DNA of 64,000 nt, taken from contig NZ_JAFBCL010000001.1 in the NCBI RefSeq assembly GCF_016907655.1, forward strand, positions 3,940,001 to 4,004,000, in the 5' to 3' direction. The stretch is from Saccharothrix algeriensis (lineage in GTDB: Bacteria; Actinomycetota; Actinomycetes; Mycobacteriales; Pseudonocardiaceae). The notes beneath the pieces were generated by a model. That model was not told the DNA's origin, did not search any database, and saw only the letters and a program-made list of their open reading frames with translations. Below are positions 1-8,890 of the stretch, one piece after another. Positions within the stretch are counted from its first letter, which is position 1; each line of letters opens with the position of its first letter. A program made the translations under genes and the position numbers.

Positions 1-896
1 GCCAGCCCGGTCTCCAGCGCGGACCAGCCGAGCACCTGCTGGAAGTAGAGCACGGCGACCAGCTGGAACCCGAAGAACGAGGCGGCGAACAGCAGGGCCG
101 CGAGGTTGACGCGGACCAGGTTCGGCACCCGCAGCAGGCCCGGCCGCACCAGCGGCTGCGCGGCCCGCCGCTCGACCGCCGCGAACGCCGCCAGCAGCAC
201 GAGGCCGCCGACCAGGGCCTGCCACACGCCCTCGGCGACGGCCAGCACCAGCAGCAGCATCGCGCCGGTGGCGGTGGCGGCGCCCGCGAGGTCGAACCGG
301 CCCCGGACCCGGTCGGCGTCGCGCGGCAGGACCTTCACCGCGGCGGCGAGGACGACCAGCGCGACGGCGACGGGCGCGAAGAACACCCACCGCCAGCCCA
401 GCGCGGTGAGCAGCCCGCCGACCACCAGGCCGAGGGAGAAGCCGGCCGCGCCGACCCCGCCGTACACCAGGAGGGCCTGGTCGCGCCGCGGGCCGTCGAA
501 CGCGGTGGTGATGATGGACAGCCCGGCCGGGGTGAGGAACGCGGCGCTCAGGCCCGTCACGAAGCGCGCCAGGACCAGCACCCAGCCGTCCTGGGCGAGC
601 CCGCCGAGGCCGGAGAACAGCACGAAGACCGCGAGCCAGAACAGGAACACCCGCCGCCGGCCGAGCAGGTCCGCCGCGCGCCCGCCCAGCAGCATGAACC
701 CGCCGTAGCCCAGCACGTAGGCGCTGACCACCCACTGGAGGGCGCCGGGGGTCATGCCCAGGTCGGCCTGGATCGAGGGCAGCGCGACGCCCATCATCGA
801 GACGTCGACGCCCTCCAGGAAGATCGCGCCGCACAGCACCAGCAGGACGCCCCACTCGCGCCCGACCGGCCGCGCGGTGGTTTCCGTTGTCGCCAC
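1..896 (-). CDS. MFS drug-exporter-like transporter, 3' part cut by window edge
   Basis: Major facilitator superfamily exporter of the EmrB/QacA type. Reading from a GTG at 896, the protein starts MATTETTARPVGREWGVLL and runs into hydrophobic helices; the motif GGRAADLLGRRR after helix 2 is the family's cytoplasmic loop 2-3 signature. An AGGAGG ribosome site lies just upstream of the GTG. The gene reads leftwards out of the window, so its C-terminus is not seen. It is divergent from an HxlR regulator and shares with it a 55-bp gap holding a palindromic operator, which suggests an inducible efflux pair. The substrate cannot be inferred. Confidence 0.85.
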   Translation of the reverse strand, partial: MATTETTARPVGREWGVLLVLCGAIFLEGVDVSMMGVALPSIQADLGMTPGALQWVVSAYVLGYGGFMLLGGRAADLLGRRRVFLFWLAVFVLFSGLGGLAQDGWVLVLARFVTGLSAAFLTPAGLSIITTAFDGPRRDQALLVYGGVGAAGFSLGLVVGGLLTALGWRWVFFAPVAVALVVLAAAVKVLPRDADRVRGRFDLAGAATATGAMLLLVLAVAEGVWQALVGGLVLLAAFAAVERRAAQPLVRPGLLRVPNLVRVNLAALLFAASFFGFQLVAVLYFQQVLGWSALETGL

Positions 897-911
897 AACC
901 CCTCCTCATTC

Positions 912-929
912 CTTGCATGTGCATACAAG
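912..929. promoter_or_regulatory. Palindromic operator between MFS exporter and HxlR regulator
   Basis: The 18-bp sequence CTTGCATGTGCATACAAG is an imperfect inverted repeat (CTTG.ATG...AT.CAAG) lying centrally in the divergent gap, 15 bp from the exporter start and 21 bp from the regulator start. HxlR-family dimers typically bind such sites in their own divergent promoter. Assignment to this regulator is inference from position. Confidence 0.6.
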
Positions 930-950
930 CCTGAGGCAGGATGGGGAACC

Positions 951-1370
951 GTGGAAGAGGGCACTCGGAAGTCACCGGGGCACTGCGACGGAACCGACGA
1001 CGACCCGCGGCAGTGGGACACCCGTTCGGACTGCCTGGTCCGCGACATGCTGGACCGGGTGGCCGACAAGTGGACGCTGCTGGTCATGGGCTACCTGGCG
1101 GAGCGGCGGCACCGCTTCTCCGAGCTGCACCGCCGGATCGACGGGGTGAGCCGGCGGATGCTCACCGTCACGCTGCGCCAGCTGGAGCGCGACGGGCTGG
1201 TGCTGCGCACCGCGCACCCGACGGTGCCGCCGCGGGTCGACTACGAGCTGACGCCGCTCGGCGGGTCCCTGCACGCCACCCTGTGCCCCCTCGTGGCGTG
1301 GGCGGAGGAGAACGAGGCCGGGGTCGCGGCCGCGCGCCGGGCGTTCGACAGCGGGGCCGGGGCGGCGTGA
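951..1370 (+). CDS. HxlR-family winged-helix transcriptional regulator
   Basis: A 139-aa MarR-like regulator of the HxlR family, the usual length. The Cys of the DCLVRDMLDRVADKWTLLV segment (about residues 27-46) is the conserved N-terminal Cys found in many HxlR proteins and can act as a thiol or aldehyde sensor. The winged helix covers about residues 35-110 with the family motif SRRMLTVTLRQLERDGLV. The start is GTG at 951. It probably represses the divergent MFS exporter through the palindrome at 912-929. The inducer is unknown. Confidence 0.88.
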   Translation: MEEGTRKSPGHCDGTDDDPRQWDTRSDCLVRDMLDRVADKWTLLVMGYLAERRHRFSELHRRIDGVSRRMLTVTLRQLERDGLVLRTAHPTVPPRVDYELTPLGGSLHATLCPLVAWAEENEAGVAAARRAFDSGAGAA

Positions 1371-1725
1371 ACCGCGCGGGGCGGGCCGGTCCGGGGCGGG
1401 TCGGCCCCGGAGCGGCAAAAGATCGGGAGGGGCGCGCAACCCGCGCGGACCCCGGGCGTCTTTAGGGGTGTCACGAGCGGGGTGACCGGGGCGTTCGGGG
1501 TGAACCGGTCAGGGGGCCGCTCGCGGCCGGCACGAGGCGCGCCGGAGCCGCATCGGGGGCGGCGAGGGCGCGTGAGGGGATCACCGGGGATCGCAAGGGG
1601 TGGGCGAAAGGCCGGGTCGCGTTGCGGCCCGGCCTTTCGCGTACGTCGAGCGGACGTGTGCGGTGCAACCCCGCGGTTCCTGCGCGCGGTTCCCGCGCCG
1701 CGGGGAGGTCGCGGCGCGGGGGCGC
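1371..1725. other. 355-bp gap without a gene
   Basis: No credible coding frame is seen between the HxlR regulator and the M23 peptidase, which converge on this stretch. Its only clear structure is the hairpin at 1604-1640. Long open frames crossing it on the minus strand lack family features and are products of GC-rich composition. Confidence 0.6.
1604..1640. terminator. Hairpin terminator between convergent genes
   Basis: A perfect 13-bp inverted repeat, GCGAAAGGCCGGG at 1604-1616 and its complement at 1628-1640, encloses an 11-nt loop. It lies between the 3' ends of the HxlR gene and the M23 gene and could serve both strands. There is no U-tract, as is common in actinomycetes. Confidence 0.65.
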
Positions 1726-2640
1726 TCAGACGCTGATGCCCTTGGCGTTCAGCCAGGACAGCGGGTTGATCTTCTTGCCGTCCGGGTTCCACACCTCGAA
1801 GTGGAGGTGTGGGCCGGTGGAGAAGCCGCGGTTGCCCATCCGGGCGATCTGCTCGCCGGCCCGGACCACCTGGCCCTTGCGGACCGAGTAGCTGTCCACG
1901 TGCCCGTAGACGGTGATCGTGCCGTCGGTGTGCTCGACCCGGACCCACAGCCCGAATCCGCTTGCGGAACCGGCCTCGATCACGACACCATCCGCGGCGG
2001 ACAGGATCGGCGTGCCGATGGGGCCCGCGATGTCGATGCCGTAGTGCATCTCGCCCCAGCGACCACCCCAGCCGGAGGTGAAGTCGCCGGCGGCGGGGCG
2101 GGCGTACTTGGGCCGCTTAGCCTCGGCCTCGGCCGCCTCGCGGTCCTCGCTGATGCGGGCGCTCTTGGTGAGCTTCTGCGCCTCGGCGGCGGGGTCGACG
2201 GTCTTGGCGACCGGCAGGACCTGCGGCGAGGCGGGGCCGGTGCCGCCGACGCCGAACGCGGCGGCGCCGTCGGCGGCGGCCGCGTTGGCCAGCGGGGTGA
2301 CCTCGTCCGAGGGGGAGTCGGAGCCGGAGCCCAGCGCGTGCAGCGTCTGCCCTGCTCCGGCGGCGGCGAACGCGCCGACGGCGACGGCGGCGACGACGAT
2401 CCGGCCGCGCAGCGCCGAGGGCGGCGGGGGCAACCGGTGCGACCCGGCGGGTCGCGCGGGGCCGCGGTCGGTCGCGGCTTCTTCGAGCACAGCGGGACTG
2501 CTATGGCCGCCGGGGGAGCGGTGTCGGGACAAAACCTGGCCTTCCGTCTTCGGGGAGTCCGGTCGACACCGGGCGGGGGATCCCGGTTGAGCCGGTCGGG
2601 GTACCGACTCGTTGTCCTGCTTGTGACCAGACCGTGACAA
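1726..2640 (-). CDS. M23-family metallopeptidase (peptidoglycan hydrolase), membrane anchored
   Basis: A 304-aa zinc endopeptidase of the M23 (LytM/lysostaphin) family that would cut peptide cross-links in peptidoglycan. A basic, Pro-rich N-terminus is followed by one hydrophobic helix at about residues 81-97, so the protein is probably anchored with its catalytic part outside. The domain covers about residues 185-304 and shows the expected ligands: H199 and D203 in HYGID, H247 in VYGHV, and HLH at 278-280. The reading frame begins with TTG at 2640; a later start cannot be excluded. Region 2641-2753 upstream was checked for a c-di-AMP riboswitch, common before such genes in actinobacteria, and none was recognised. 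Confidence 0.9.
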   Translation of the reverse strand: MSRSGHKQDNESVPRPAQPGSPARCRPDSPKTEGQVLSRHRSPGGHSSPAVLEEAATDRGPARPAGSHRLPPPPSALRGRIVVAAVAVGAFAAAGAGQTLHALGSGSDSPSDEVTPLANAAAADGAAAFGVGGTGPASPQVLPVAKTVDPAAEAQKLTKSARISEDREAAEAEAKRPKYARPAAGDFTSGWGGRWGEMHYGIDIAGPIGTPILSAADGVVIEAGSASGFGLWVRVEHTDGTITVYGHVDSYSVRKGQVVRAGEQIARMGNRGFSTGPHLHFEVWNPDGKKINPLSWLNAKGISV

Positions 2641-2753
2641 CGGACCGGGGGACAGTAACGGGGCGGAAGCCTCGTAGGCAATCCCCGGCCGGGATGTCTA
2701 CCGATTAGGCGGCAGAGGGAAGGTTTGGGCGTGAAACCGTGACCGTGGGTCGT

Positions 2754-3788
2754 TCAAGCGCTACTAAACCCGGCACTTACAGGCACGATGGGGTGGACCG
2801 CGTCGTCGTTCGTTCGAGTGACGGCGGTCACGATCACGTGCAGAGTGCGACTATCAATGGGTAGCGAAAGGTGACCTGAATCACGTATCCGGTGCTCCTC
2901 CACGACCAGCGAGGGGTGCTCCAACCGGGCGTGCCGCTGCGGGAGGACCACCTGGTCCAGCTCGCTCCACACCACGACGAACCTCGTCCGGCACGGCCGG
3001 CAGGGCCGCGCCAGCTCGGCCAGCAGCTCCGAACCGGGGCGCAGCCGGCGGGTCAGCGCCGTGGGGAGCAGGTAGGCGGCCAGCGTCCCGCTGTGCGGGG
3101 TGCCGAGCGTGACCAGCGTCCGCACGCGGTCGTCGCCGCCGAGCAGCTGGACGTAGTAGCGGGCGATCAGGCCGCCCAGCGAGTGCCCGACGACGTGCAC
3201 CCGGTCGGACCCGGTCTCCGCGCAGATCCGCTCGACGTGCTCGCCCAGCAGCTCCGCCGCGCGCCGGACGTCACCGGTCAGCGCCGTCAGCACGCTGTAG
3301 TTGACGGCGTGCACCACCCCGAAGCCGCGCCTGCGCAGCGCCCCCGAAAGCACCGCGAAGGCCGACCTGTTGTCCCCGATGCCGTGCACCAGCACGATGG
3401 GGGTGCCCGCCGCCTCCATGGCCGAAACCAGCAGCCCCCGCCGCCGGGGCGGCAGGTGGTCGGTCCGGTAGTGCCGCAGGTGCCCGTCCGGCCGGAACCG
3501 CCCCTCCAGCACGCCCCACGGGTACAGGGCGGTCCGGGCGGCCAGCCACGCCGCCTCGACCACGGCCCCGCGCGCGCCGCCCGGCGCGGCGACCCCGCGC
3601 GCCACCTCGGCCAACCCGGTCAGGACGCCGCCGGTCACCTCGACGGCGCCGTCCACCGCCCCACCCACCGCGCCGGCCGCCGCCCGGACCGCGCCGACGC
3701 CGGACCGCAGCCCCGCGGCGAGCCGGCCGGCGACCGACGGCGAGCCCCCGGGATCACCCGGCCGGTTGAACGCTGGTGACGATTCCAC
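2754..3788 (-). CDS. Alpha/beta-hydrolase, class I lipase-like
   Basis: A 344-aa protein. Residues 20-90 are Ala/Gly-rich and amphipathic; the hydrolase core starts near residue 128. The oxyanion motif HGIGDN is at 135-140, the nucleophile elbow GHSLGG at 201-206 (Ser203), a likely acid in VVWSELDQVV and the catalytic His in DSGHLS near the C-terminus. This matches triacylglycerol lipases/esterases, but the substrate is unknown. The start is GTG at 3788. The upstream gene on the other strand starts 92 bp away, so the two probably use divergent promoters. No signal peptide is evident. Confidence 0.8.
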   Translation of the reverse strand: MESSPAFNRPGDPGGSPSVAGRLAAGLRSGVGAVRAAAGAVGGAVDGAVEVTGGVLTGLAEVARGVAAPGGARGAVVEAAWLAARTALYPWGVLEGRFRPDGHLRHYRTDHLPPRRRGLLVSAMEAAGTPIVLVHGIGDNRSAFAVLSGALRRRGFGVVHAVNYSVLTALTGDVRRAAELLGEHVERICAETGSDRVHVVGHSLGGLIARYYVQLLGGDDRVRTLVTLGTPHSGTLAAYLLPTALTRRLRPGSELLAELARPCRPCRTRFVVVWSELDQVVLPQRHARLEHPSLVVEEHRIRDSGHLSLPIDSRTLHVIVTAVTRTNDDAVHPIVPVSAGFSSA

Positions 3789-3879
3789 GGCACCGGACTA
3801 CCCGGAGCCGCTCCCGGGCACTCCCGGCGGCCGGGCGGTCGGCCCGGCGGGCGGTCGGCCCTTTGCTAGCGTCGAGCCG

Positions 3880-5481
3880 ATGATCCGCACCGCCGACCCG
3901 GCGCCCCCGGTGTCCACCAAGCTCCGCCTCGCGCTCGGGCTCGCGGTCGCGGGCGCGCTGTGCGGCGCGGTCGGCCCCGCGGTCGGGGTGGTCGACGGCA
4001 GCGCCCCTCCCGCGTTCACCGCGTGGCCGCTGCTCGCGGTCCTGGCGCTGCTCCCGGCCGGCGTCGCGGCCCTCTTCCTGGCCCGCCGCGAGGAGGCCAC
4101 GGCCGCCGCCGCGCTGGTGCCGGCCGGCGTCGTCGCGGTGGGCCGGTTCGCCCTCGACCTCCAGGTCCTCGCCGACCCGCTGCTCGCGGCCCGCCCCGAG
4201 CTGTTCCGCCCGGCGAGCCTCGTGCCGCCGAGCCCGGCGCCCGGCCTGTGGCTGCTCCTGGCGGGGCACGTCCTGGCGCTGGCCGCGGGCGCGCTGGCCG
4301 CCGCCCGGACCGACCCCGACGGCGGCGGGCGGGCCGAGGGCTTCGGCCTGCCCGCGGCGGCGGGCGTGCTCGCCGCCGTCGGCCTGGTGATGGCCCCGGT
4401 CAGCTCGGCGGACGCCTTCATCCCGGCCGGCGGGCCGCTCGACGCCCCGCCGCTGCCCCTGGTGGGCGGGCTGCTGGTCGCGCTCGCGGTCCCGGTCCTG
4501 GCGGTGCTGGCGGCCAGCTCCGGCGACCCGGGCACCCGCCGGGGCGGCCTGCTCGGCACCGCGGCCGTCCTGGTCGCGCTCGCCGTGCCCGGCCTGGCGA
4601 CCTCCGCCGCGGTGGACCGGGTCGGCGTGGCGCCGGGGCCGTTCCTGGTCCTGGGCGCGGCGGCGGCCCTGGTGTGGTCGACGACCGCCCGGAAGGAGCA
4701 CGACCTCGCCCTGCCCGGCCGCCGCCGGCTGCACGTGATCGCCGCGTCGCTGGGCCTCGCGACCGCCGCGTCCGCCGCGGCCGGCGCGCTGGCCGACCAC
4801 CTGGTCCTGCCGGCGGGCCTGCCCGCGCCGACCGACTACGGGGCCCGCCTGCTCTGGCCCGCCGCCCTCGCCGTCGCGCTGACCGCGCCGGCGCCGAGGA
4901 CCCGGCCGGCGCTCGTCGCCGCCCTGGCGGCCGTCCCGCTCGCCGCCGGCCTGGCGCTGGACGCCGCGTTCAACGCCACCAGGGTCCCGGCGGTCGAACC
5001 GGGCGCCGGCGTGTGGTTCACCGCGCTGGCCGTGCTGCTCGCCTCGGCCACCGCCGTCGCCGCCGCGCTGGCGGGCGCGGTGGAGCGGGACGAGGAGGGC
5101 GTCGCCCGCACCCCGCCGCCGCTGCCGCTGGTCGGGGCCGGCCTGGTCGCGGCGCTGACGGCCCTGGGCGCGTTCGCGCTGCCGGTGCTGACCGCGCCCG
5201 GCTACGCGCCGATCACGGCGTTCGGCCTGCGGGTCGGCTCGTGGGGGCTGCTGATCGGCCTGCTGGCCGTCCTGGCGGCGATCGGGGTGGCGCTGCTGTC
5301 GCGGCCCGCCCGGGGCGCGGCCCTGCTGCTCGGCGCGGCCTGCGTCACCGCGACCCGCGCGCTGGAGTACCCGCTGTCCGAGTCCCGCGCGGCCGGGACC
5401 GCGCCCGGCCCCGGCCTGTGGCTGGCGCTCGCCACCACCGCGGCGCTGCTGGTGGCGGCGGGCGTGCGCGCCACCCGCTGA
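3880..5481 (+). CDS. Polytopic integral membrane protein of unknown function
   Basis: A 533-aa, extremely Ala/Leu/Val-rich protein with about 14-16 predicted membrane helices and short loops containing prolines. No transporter or enzyme motif was recognised, so no function is assigned. The frame is open from an ATG at 3766, but that start overlaps the divergent lipase gene. The ATG at 3880 follows a -10-like TAGCGT (3867-3872) at the spacing typical of leaderless actinobacterial transcripts and is preferred. The function could be transport or envelope assembly; the sequence gives no choice between them. Confidence 0.75.
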   Translation: MIRTADPAPPVSTKLRLALGLAVAGALCGAVGPAVGVVDGSAPPAFTAWPLLAVLALLPAGVAALFLARREEATAAAALVPAGVVAVGRFALDLQVLADPLLAARPELFRPASLVPPSPAPGLWLLLAGHVLALAAGALAAARTDPDGGGRAEGFGLPAAAGVLAAVGLVMAPVSSADAFIPAGGPLDAPPLPLVGGLLVALAVPVLAVLAASSGDPGTRRGGLLGTAAVLVALAVPGLATSAAVDRVGVAPGPFLVLGAAAALVWSTTARKEHDLALPGRRRLHVIAASLGLATAASAAAGALADHLVLPAGLPAPTDYGARLLWPAALAVALTAPAPRTRPALVAALAAVPLAAGLALDAAFNATRVPAVEPGAGVWFTALAVLLASATAVAAALAGAVERDEEGVARTPPPLPLVGAGLVAALTALGAFALPVLTAPGYAPITAFGLRVGSWGLLIGLLAVLAAIGVALLSRPARGAALLLGAACVTATRALEYPLSESRAAGTAPGPGLWLALATTAALLVAAGVRATR

Positions 5482-5862
5482 CGGGTCCGGTCCCGCGGCC
5501 CGCGCGGCGGGACCCGGTGCGGTCGTCCGCAGTCGCGCGCGGGTGCGGCGGCGCCGCCGTTCCGCGCGGCGGGTTCGCGCTGGTCGCGCCGTCGGCCGGG
5601 CCGGGCGGCGCCGGCGCGGCCGGACCGGCGTGGTGATCGACCTCACCACCTTTATGACCGACCTCACGGGTATGGGGTGCGGCGCGGTCCGCGCAGGTCG
5701 ATAGTGTTCTGCGCAGCCGCGTCGAGCCGGTCCCCCACGGCTGTGCCGGCGTTCCAGGTGATGCCTGGTACGTGTGGGCGCCAGGCCCCGGCCTGGAGCG
5801 CCGGACCTATCGAGGACCGCACCAGGACGCGGTGTCCGACACCGACGTCGCAGGAGACCCGA
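5482..5862. promoter_or_regulatory. Intergenic region with probable sucCD promoter
   Basis: 381 bp without a credible gene. It contains two copies of GACC(G)ACCTCAC-like sequence around 5636-5666 and a -10-like ATAGTGT at 5701-5707, which would give a leader of about 150 nt before sucC. No riboswitch fold was recognised. Confidence 0.4.
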
Positions 5863-7032
5863 GTGGACCTGTACGAGTACCAGGCGAAGGACCTCTTCGC
5901 CGCCCACGATGTCCCGGTGCTGCCGGGCGACGTGGCGAGCACCCCCGCCGAAGCCAAGGCCATCGCCGAGCGCTTCGGCCAGACCGTCGTCGTCAAGGCC
6001 CAGGTCAAGACGGGCGGTCGCGGCAAGGCGGGTGGCGTCAAGCTCGCCGAGAACCCCGCCGAGACCGAGGCCAAGGCCGAGGCGATCCTCGGCCTGGACA
6101 TCAAGGGGCACGTCGTCCACCGCGTGCTGGTGACCCCGGCGTCCGACATCGCCGAGGAGTACTACTTCTCCTTCCTCCTGGACCGCGCCAACCGCACGTT
6201 CCTGGCGATGGCGTCCGTCGAGGGCGGCATGGACATCGAAGAGGTCGCCGCGACCAAGCCCGAGGCGCTGGCGAAGGTGCCGGTGGACGCCGTCAAGGGC
6301 GTCGACCGCGCCAAGGCCGACGAGATCGTGGCCGCCGCGAAGTTCCCGGCGGAGGTGGCCGACCAGGTCGCCGACGTGATCGTGAAGCTGTGGGAGACCT
6401 TCGTCGCCGAGGACGCGACCCTGGTCGAGGTCAACCCGCTCGTCCGCGACCCCGAGGGCCGGATCGTCGCCCTGGACGGCAAGGTCACGCTGGACGAGAA
6501 CGCCTCCTTCCGCCACCCCGCCCACGAGGCCCTGGTGGACAAGCAGGCCGAGGACCCGCTGGAGGCCAAGGCCAAGGCCAAGGGCCTCAACTACGTCAAG
6601 CTCGACGGCCAGGTCGGCATCATCGGCAACGGCGCCGGGCTCGTCATGTCCACGCTGGACGTCGTCGCCTACGCGGGCGAGCGGCACCAGGGCGTCAAGC
6701 CGGCGAACTTCCTGGACATCGGCGGCGGCGCGTCCGCCGAGGTGATGGCCAACGGGCTCGACATCATCCTGCACGACCCGGACGTGCGCAGCGTCTTCGT
6801 GAACGTGTTCGGCGGCATCACCGCCTGCGACGCGGTGGCCAACGGCATCGTCGCGGCGCTGGGCATCCTGGGCGACGAGGCCACCAAGCCGCTGGTCGTC
6901 CGCCTCGACGGCAACAACGTGGAGGAGGGCCGCCGCATCCTCGCGGAGGCGAACCACCCGCTGGTGACCGTGGTTGACACGATGGACAACGCGGCCGACA
7001 AGGCCGCCGAGCTCGCGGCTGCGGGGGTCTGA
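5863..7032 (+). CDS. sucC: Succinyl-CoA synthetase (ADP-forming) beta subunit
   Basis: Beta subunit of succinate-CoA ligase, the TCA-cycle step that interconverts succinyl-CoA and succinate with formation of ATP (or GTP). The 389-aa product begins [19 protein letters not shown], the canonical start of the N-terminal ATP-grasp domain; [12 protein letters not shown] is the phosphate-binding loop, and the C-terminal CoA-ligase domain has the motifs [12 protein letters not shown] and [10 protein letters not shown]. The GTG at 5863 is preceded by AGGAGA at 5851-5856 and fits homologue length. sucD follows after 2 bp, so the subunits are translationally coupled. Confidence 0.97.
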   Translation: MDLYEYQAKDLFAAHDVPVLPGDVASTPAEAKAIAERFGQTVVVKAQVKTGGRGKAGGVKLAENPAETEAKAEAILGLDIKGHVVHRVLVTPASDIAEEYYFSFLLDRANRTFLAMASVEGGMDIEEVAATKPEALAKVPVDAVKGVDRAKADEIVAAAKFPAEVADQVADVIVKLWETFVAEDATLVEVNPLVRDPEGRIVALDGKVTLDENASFRHPAHEALVDKQAEDPLEAKAKAKGLNYVKLDGQVGIIGNGAGLVMSTLDVVAYAGERHQGVKPANFLDIGGGASAEVMANGLDIILHDPDVRSVFVNVFGGITACDAVANGIVAALGILGDEATKPLVVRLDGNNVEEGRRILAEANHPLVTVVDTMDNAADKAAELAAAGV

Positions 7033-7034
7033 CG

Positions 7035-7925
7035 ATGGCTATCTTCATCACCAAGGACAGCAAGGTCATCGTCCAGGGCATGACCGGCGCCGAGGGCACC
7101 AAGCACACCAAGCGGATGCTGGCCTCCGGCACGACCATCGTCGGTGGCGTGAACCCGCGCAAGGCCGGCGAGAAGGTCGACTTCGACGGCAACGTGCTGC
7201 CGGTGTTCGGCACCGTGGCCGAGGCCATGGAGGCGACCGGCGCGGACGTCACCGTGATCTTCGTCCCGCCCGCCTTCGCGAAGGCGGCCGTGATCGAGGC
7301 GATCGACGCGGGCATCGGCCTGGCCGTCGTGATCACCGAGGGCATCCCGGTGCACGACACCGCCGCGTTCTGGGCGCACGCCGTGGCGACCGGCAACAAG
7401 ACCCGGGTCATCGGCCCGAACTGCCCCGGCCTGATCAGCCCCGGGCAGTCCAACGCGGGCATCATCCCGGCCAACATCTCCGGCCCCGGCCGGATCGGCC
7501 TGGTGTCCAAGTCGGGCACGCTGACCTACCAGATGATGTACGAGCTGCGCGACTTCGGGTTCTCCACCGCCATCGGCATCGGCGGCGACCCGATCATCGG
7601 CACCACGCACATCGACGCGCTGGCGGCGTTCGAGGCCGACCCGGAGACCGCGGCGATCGTGATGATCGGCGAGATCGGCGGCGACGCCGAGGAGCGGGCC
7701 GCGGCCTACATCAAGGACAACGTCACCAAGCCGGTCGTCGGCTACGTGGCGGGCTTCACCGCCCCCGAGGGCAAGACGATGGGCCACGCGGGCGCCATCG
7801 TGTCCGGCTCGGCGGGCACCGCCCAGGCGAAGAAGGAAGCGCTGGAGGCGGCGGGCGTGAAGGTCGGCAAGACGCCGTCCGAGACCGCCGCGCTGATGCG
7901 CGAGATCATGGGCTCGATCGGCTGA
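7035..7925 (+). CDS. sucD: Succinyl-CoA synthetase (ADP-forming) alpha subunit
   Basis: Alpha subunit of succinate-CoA ligase, 296 aa, the usual length. It carries the CoA-binding Rossmann domain at the N-terminus ([17 protein letters not shown]) and the segment [15 protein letters not shown] in the C-terminal half, which holds the His that is phosphorylated during catalysis. It lies 2 bp after sucC and is followed by a strong hairpin at 7941-7972, so sucCD form a two-gene operon. Confidence 0.97.
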   Translation: MAIFITKDSKVIVQGMTGAEGTKHTKRMLASGTTIVGGVNPRKAGEKVDFDGNVLPVFGTVAEAMEATGADVTVIFVPPAFAKAAVIEAIDAGIGLAVVITEGIPVHDTAAFWAHAVATGNKTRVIGPNCPGLISPGQSNAGIIPANISGPGRIGLVSKSGTLTYQMMYELRDFGFSTAIGIGGDPIIGTTHIDALAAFEADPETAAIVMIGEIGGDAEERAAAYIKDNVTKPVVGYVAGFTAPEGKTMGHAGAIVSGSAGTAQAKKEALEAAGVKVGKTPSETAALMREIMGSIG

Positions 7926-7940
7926 CCGATCACCCGTCCG

Positions 7941-7972
7941 TGAAGGCCACCTCCGTGCGGAGGTGGCCTTCA
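7941..7972. terminator. Strong hairpin terminator after sucCD
   Basis: A perfect 14-bp inverted repeat (TGAAGGCCACCTCC at 7941-7954, complement at 7959-7972) with a 4-nt loop begins 15 bp after the sucD stop. Confidence 0.85.
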
Positions 7973-8112
7973 CGCCGTTCGGCGGTAATGCTGTGCGAGT
8001 CGATGCGCACGTCCGGGGGAACCAGACAGGTCCGGTCGTCGTCGGAGAGTGTGCATCGGCTAGCGTTCCGTTGTCGCAAGTGAAGTCCGTCGGTGGAGGA
8101 GGAGACCTCGCC

Positions 8113-8787
8113 ATGTCCGTGCCGTACGGCGCCCCTCAGCAGCAGCCGGGTCCGGCGCAGCAGCCGGCGGTGGGCGTCAACCTGACCCTCATCCTCCCGC
8201 TGGTCGCGGCCGGCCTGGGGCTCATCGCCTACCTGCTGGCCTTCGCCGACGACGTCTCGTCGTTCGGCACCGTCGAGTACCTGCTGGCCGCCGCCGCCCT
8301 CGCGGGCCTGTCGGTGCTGCCGAAGGCGCTCAAGCTGCTGCCCGCGGCGGTGGTCCTGTCGGCCGTGCCGACGCTGCTGTTCCTCCAGGGCATGATCAAG
8401 AGCGAAGCCGACGTCAAGGGCATGCAGATCGTCGTGCTGATCATCGCGCTGCTGGAGACGGCGGCGATCGTGGTCAGCCTGCTGCTCGACGCCGGCATCG
8501 TGAAGTTCGAGCCGAAGCCCCCCGCGCCCTACGGCGGCCAGCCCGGCGGTTGGAACCCGCAGTCCGGCGGCTTCCCGCAGCAGGGGCAGCCCGGCCAGTT
8601 CGGCCCGCCGTCCGGCCAGTTCGGCGCCCTCGGCCAGCAGCCGCAGCAGCAGCCGCAACAGCCGCAGCAGCAACAGCAGCAGCCCGGCGCGCCGCAGCCC
8701 ACGTCGTACATGCCGCAGCCCGGCCAGTTCAACCAGCCCGGCCAGGGCACCCCGCCCGGCGGGTTCGGCGGCCAGCAGCAGGGCTGA
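8113..8787 (+). CDS. DUF5336 membrane protein (34-kDa antigen-like)
   Basis: A 224-aa protein with four hydrophobic helices at about residues 20-130 and a hydrophilic Gly/Pro/Gln tail containing runs of PQQ. This is the architecture of the DUF5336 family, which includes the mycobacterial 34-kDa antigenic protein. The position between sucCD and perM-purN-purH matches M. tuberculosis Rv0954 and supports orthology. The ATG at 8113 has a purine-rich GGAGGAGG site upstream. Its molecular function is not known; the neighbourhood suggests an envelope or division role. The low-complexity tail is probably disordered. Confidence 0.85.
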   Translation: MSVPYGAPQQQPGPAQQPAVGVNLTLILPLVAAGLGLIAYLLAFADDVSSFGTVEYLLAAAALAGLSVLPKALKLLPAAVVLSAVPTLLFLQGMIKSEADVKGMQIVVLIIALLETAAIVVSLLLDAGIVKFEPKPPAPYGGQPGGWNPQSGGFPQQGQPGQFGPPSGQFGALGQQPQQQPQQPQQQQQQPGAPQPTSYMPQPGQFNQPGQGTPPGGFGGQQQG

Positions 8788-8798
8788 TCGCAGTCGGC

Positions 8799-8834
8799 AG
8801 AGGGGTGGTACCGCGGCGTCGGTGCCACCCCTCT
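8799..8834. terminator. Hairpin terminator after DUF5336 gene
   Basis: A 14-bp stem (AGAGGGGTGGTACC at 8799-8812 with 8821-8834, one G-U pair) closes an 8-nt loop directly after the DUF5336 gene. Confidence 0.7.
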
Positions 8835-8890
8835 TCGCGTGCGCGGCGTGCCTCACCCGAACGGCCGATCCCTCCTGACACAGTGGAAAG

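Noticed and set aside
2641..2753. Possible c-di-AMP (ydaO-type) riboswitch upstream of the M23 peptidase gene
   Set aside because: A GCCTCGTAGGC-like sequence exists, but on the strand opposite to the gene, and the other conserved ydaO segments (GGGTGAAT and the AGCTAAC-type tail) are absent in the gene's orientation.
3754..6957. Very long open frame on the minus strand opposite the membrane-protein and sucC genes
   Set aside because: Its translation is Arg/Gly/His-rich low complexity without domains; it is the antisense shadow of GC-rich genes.
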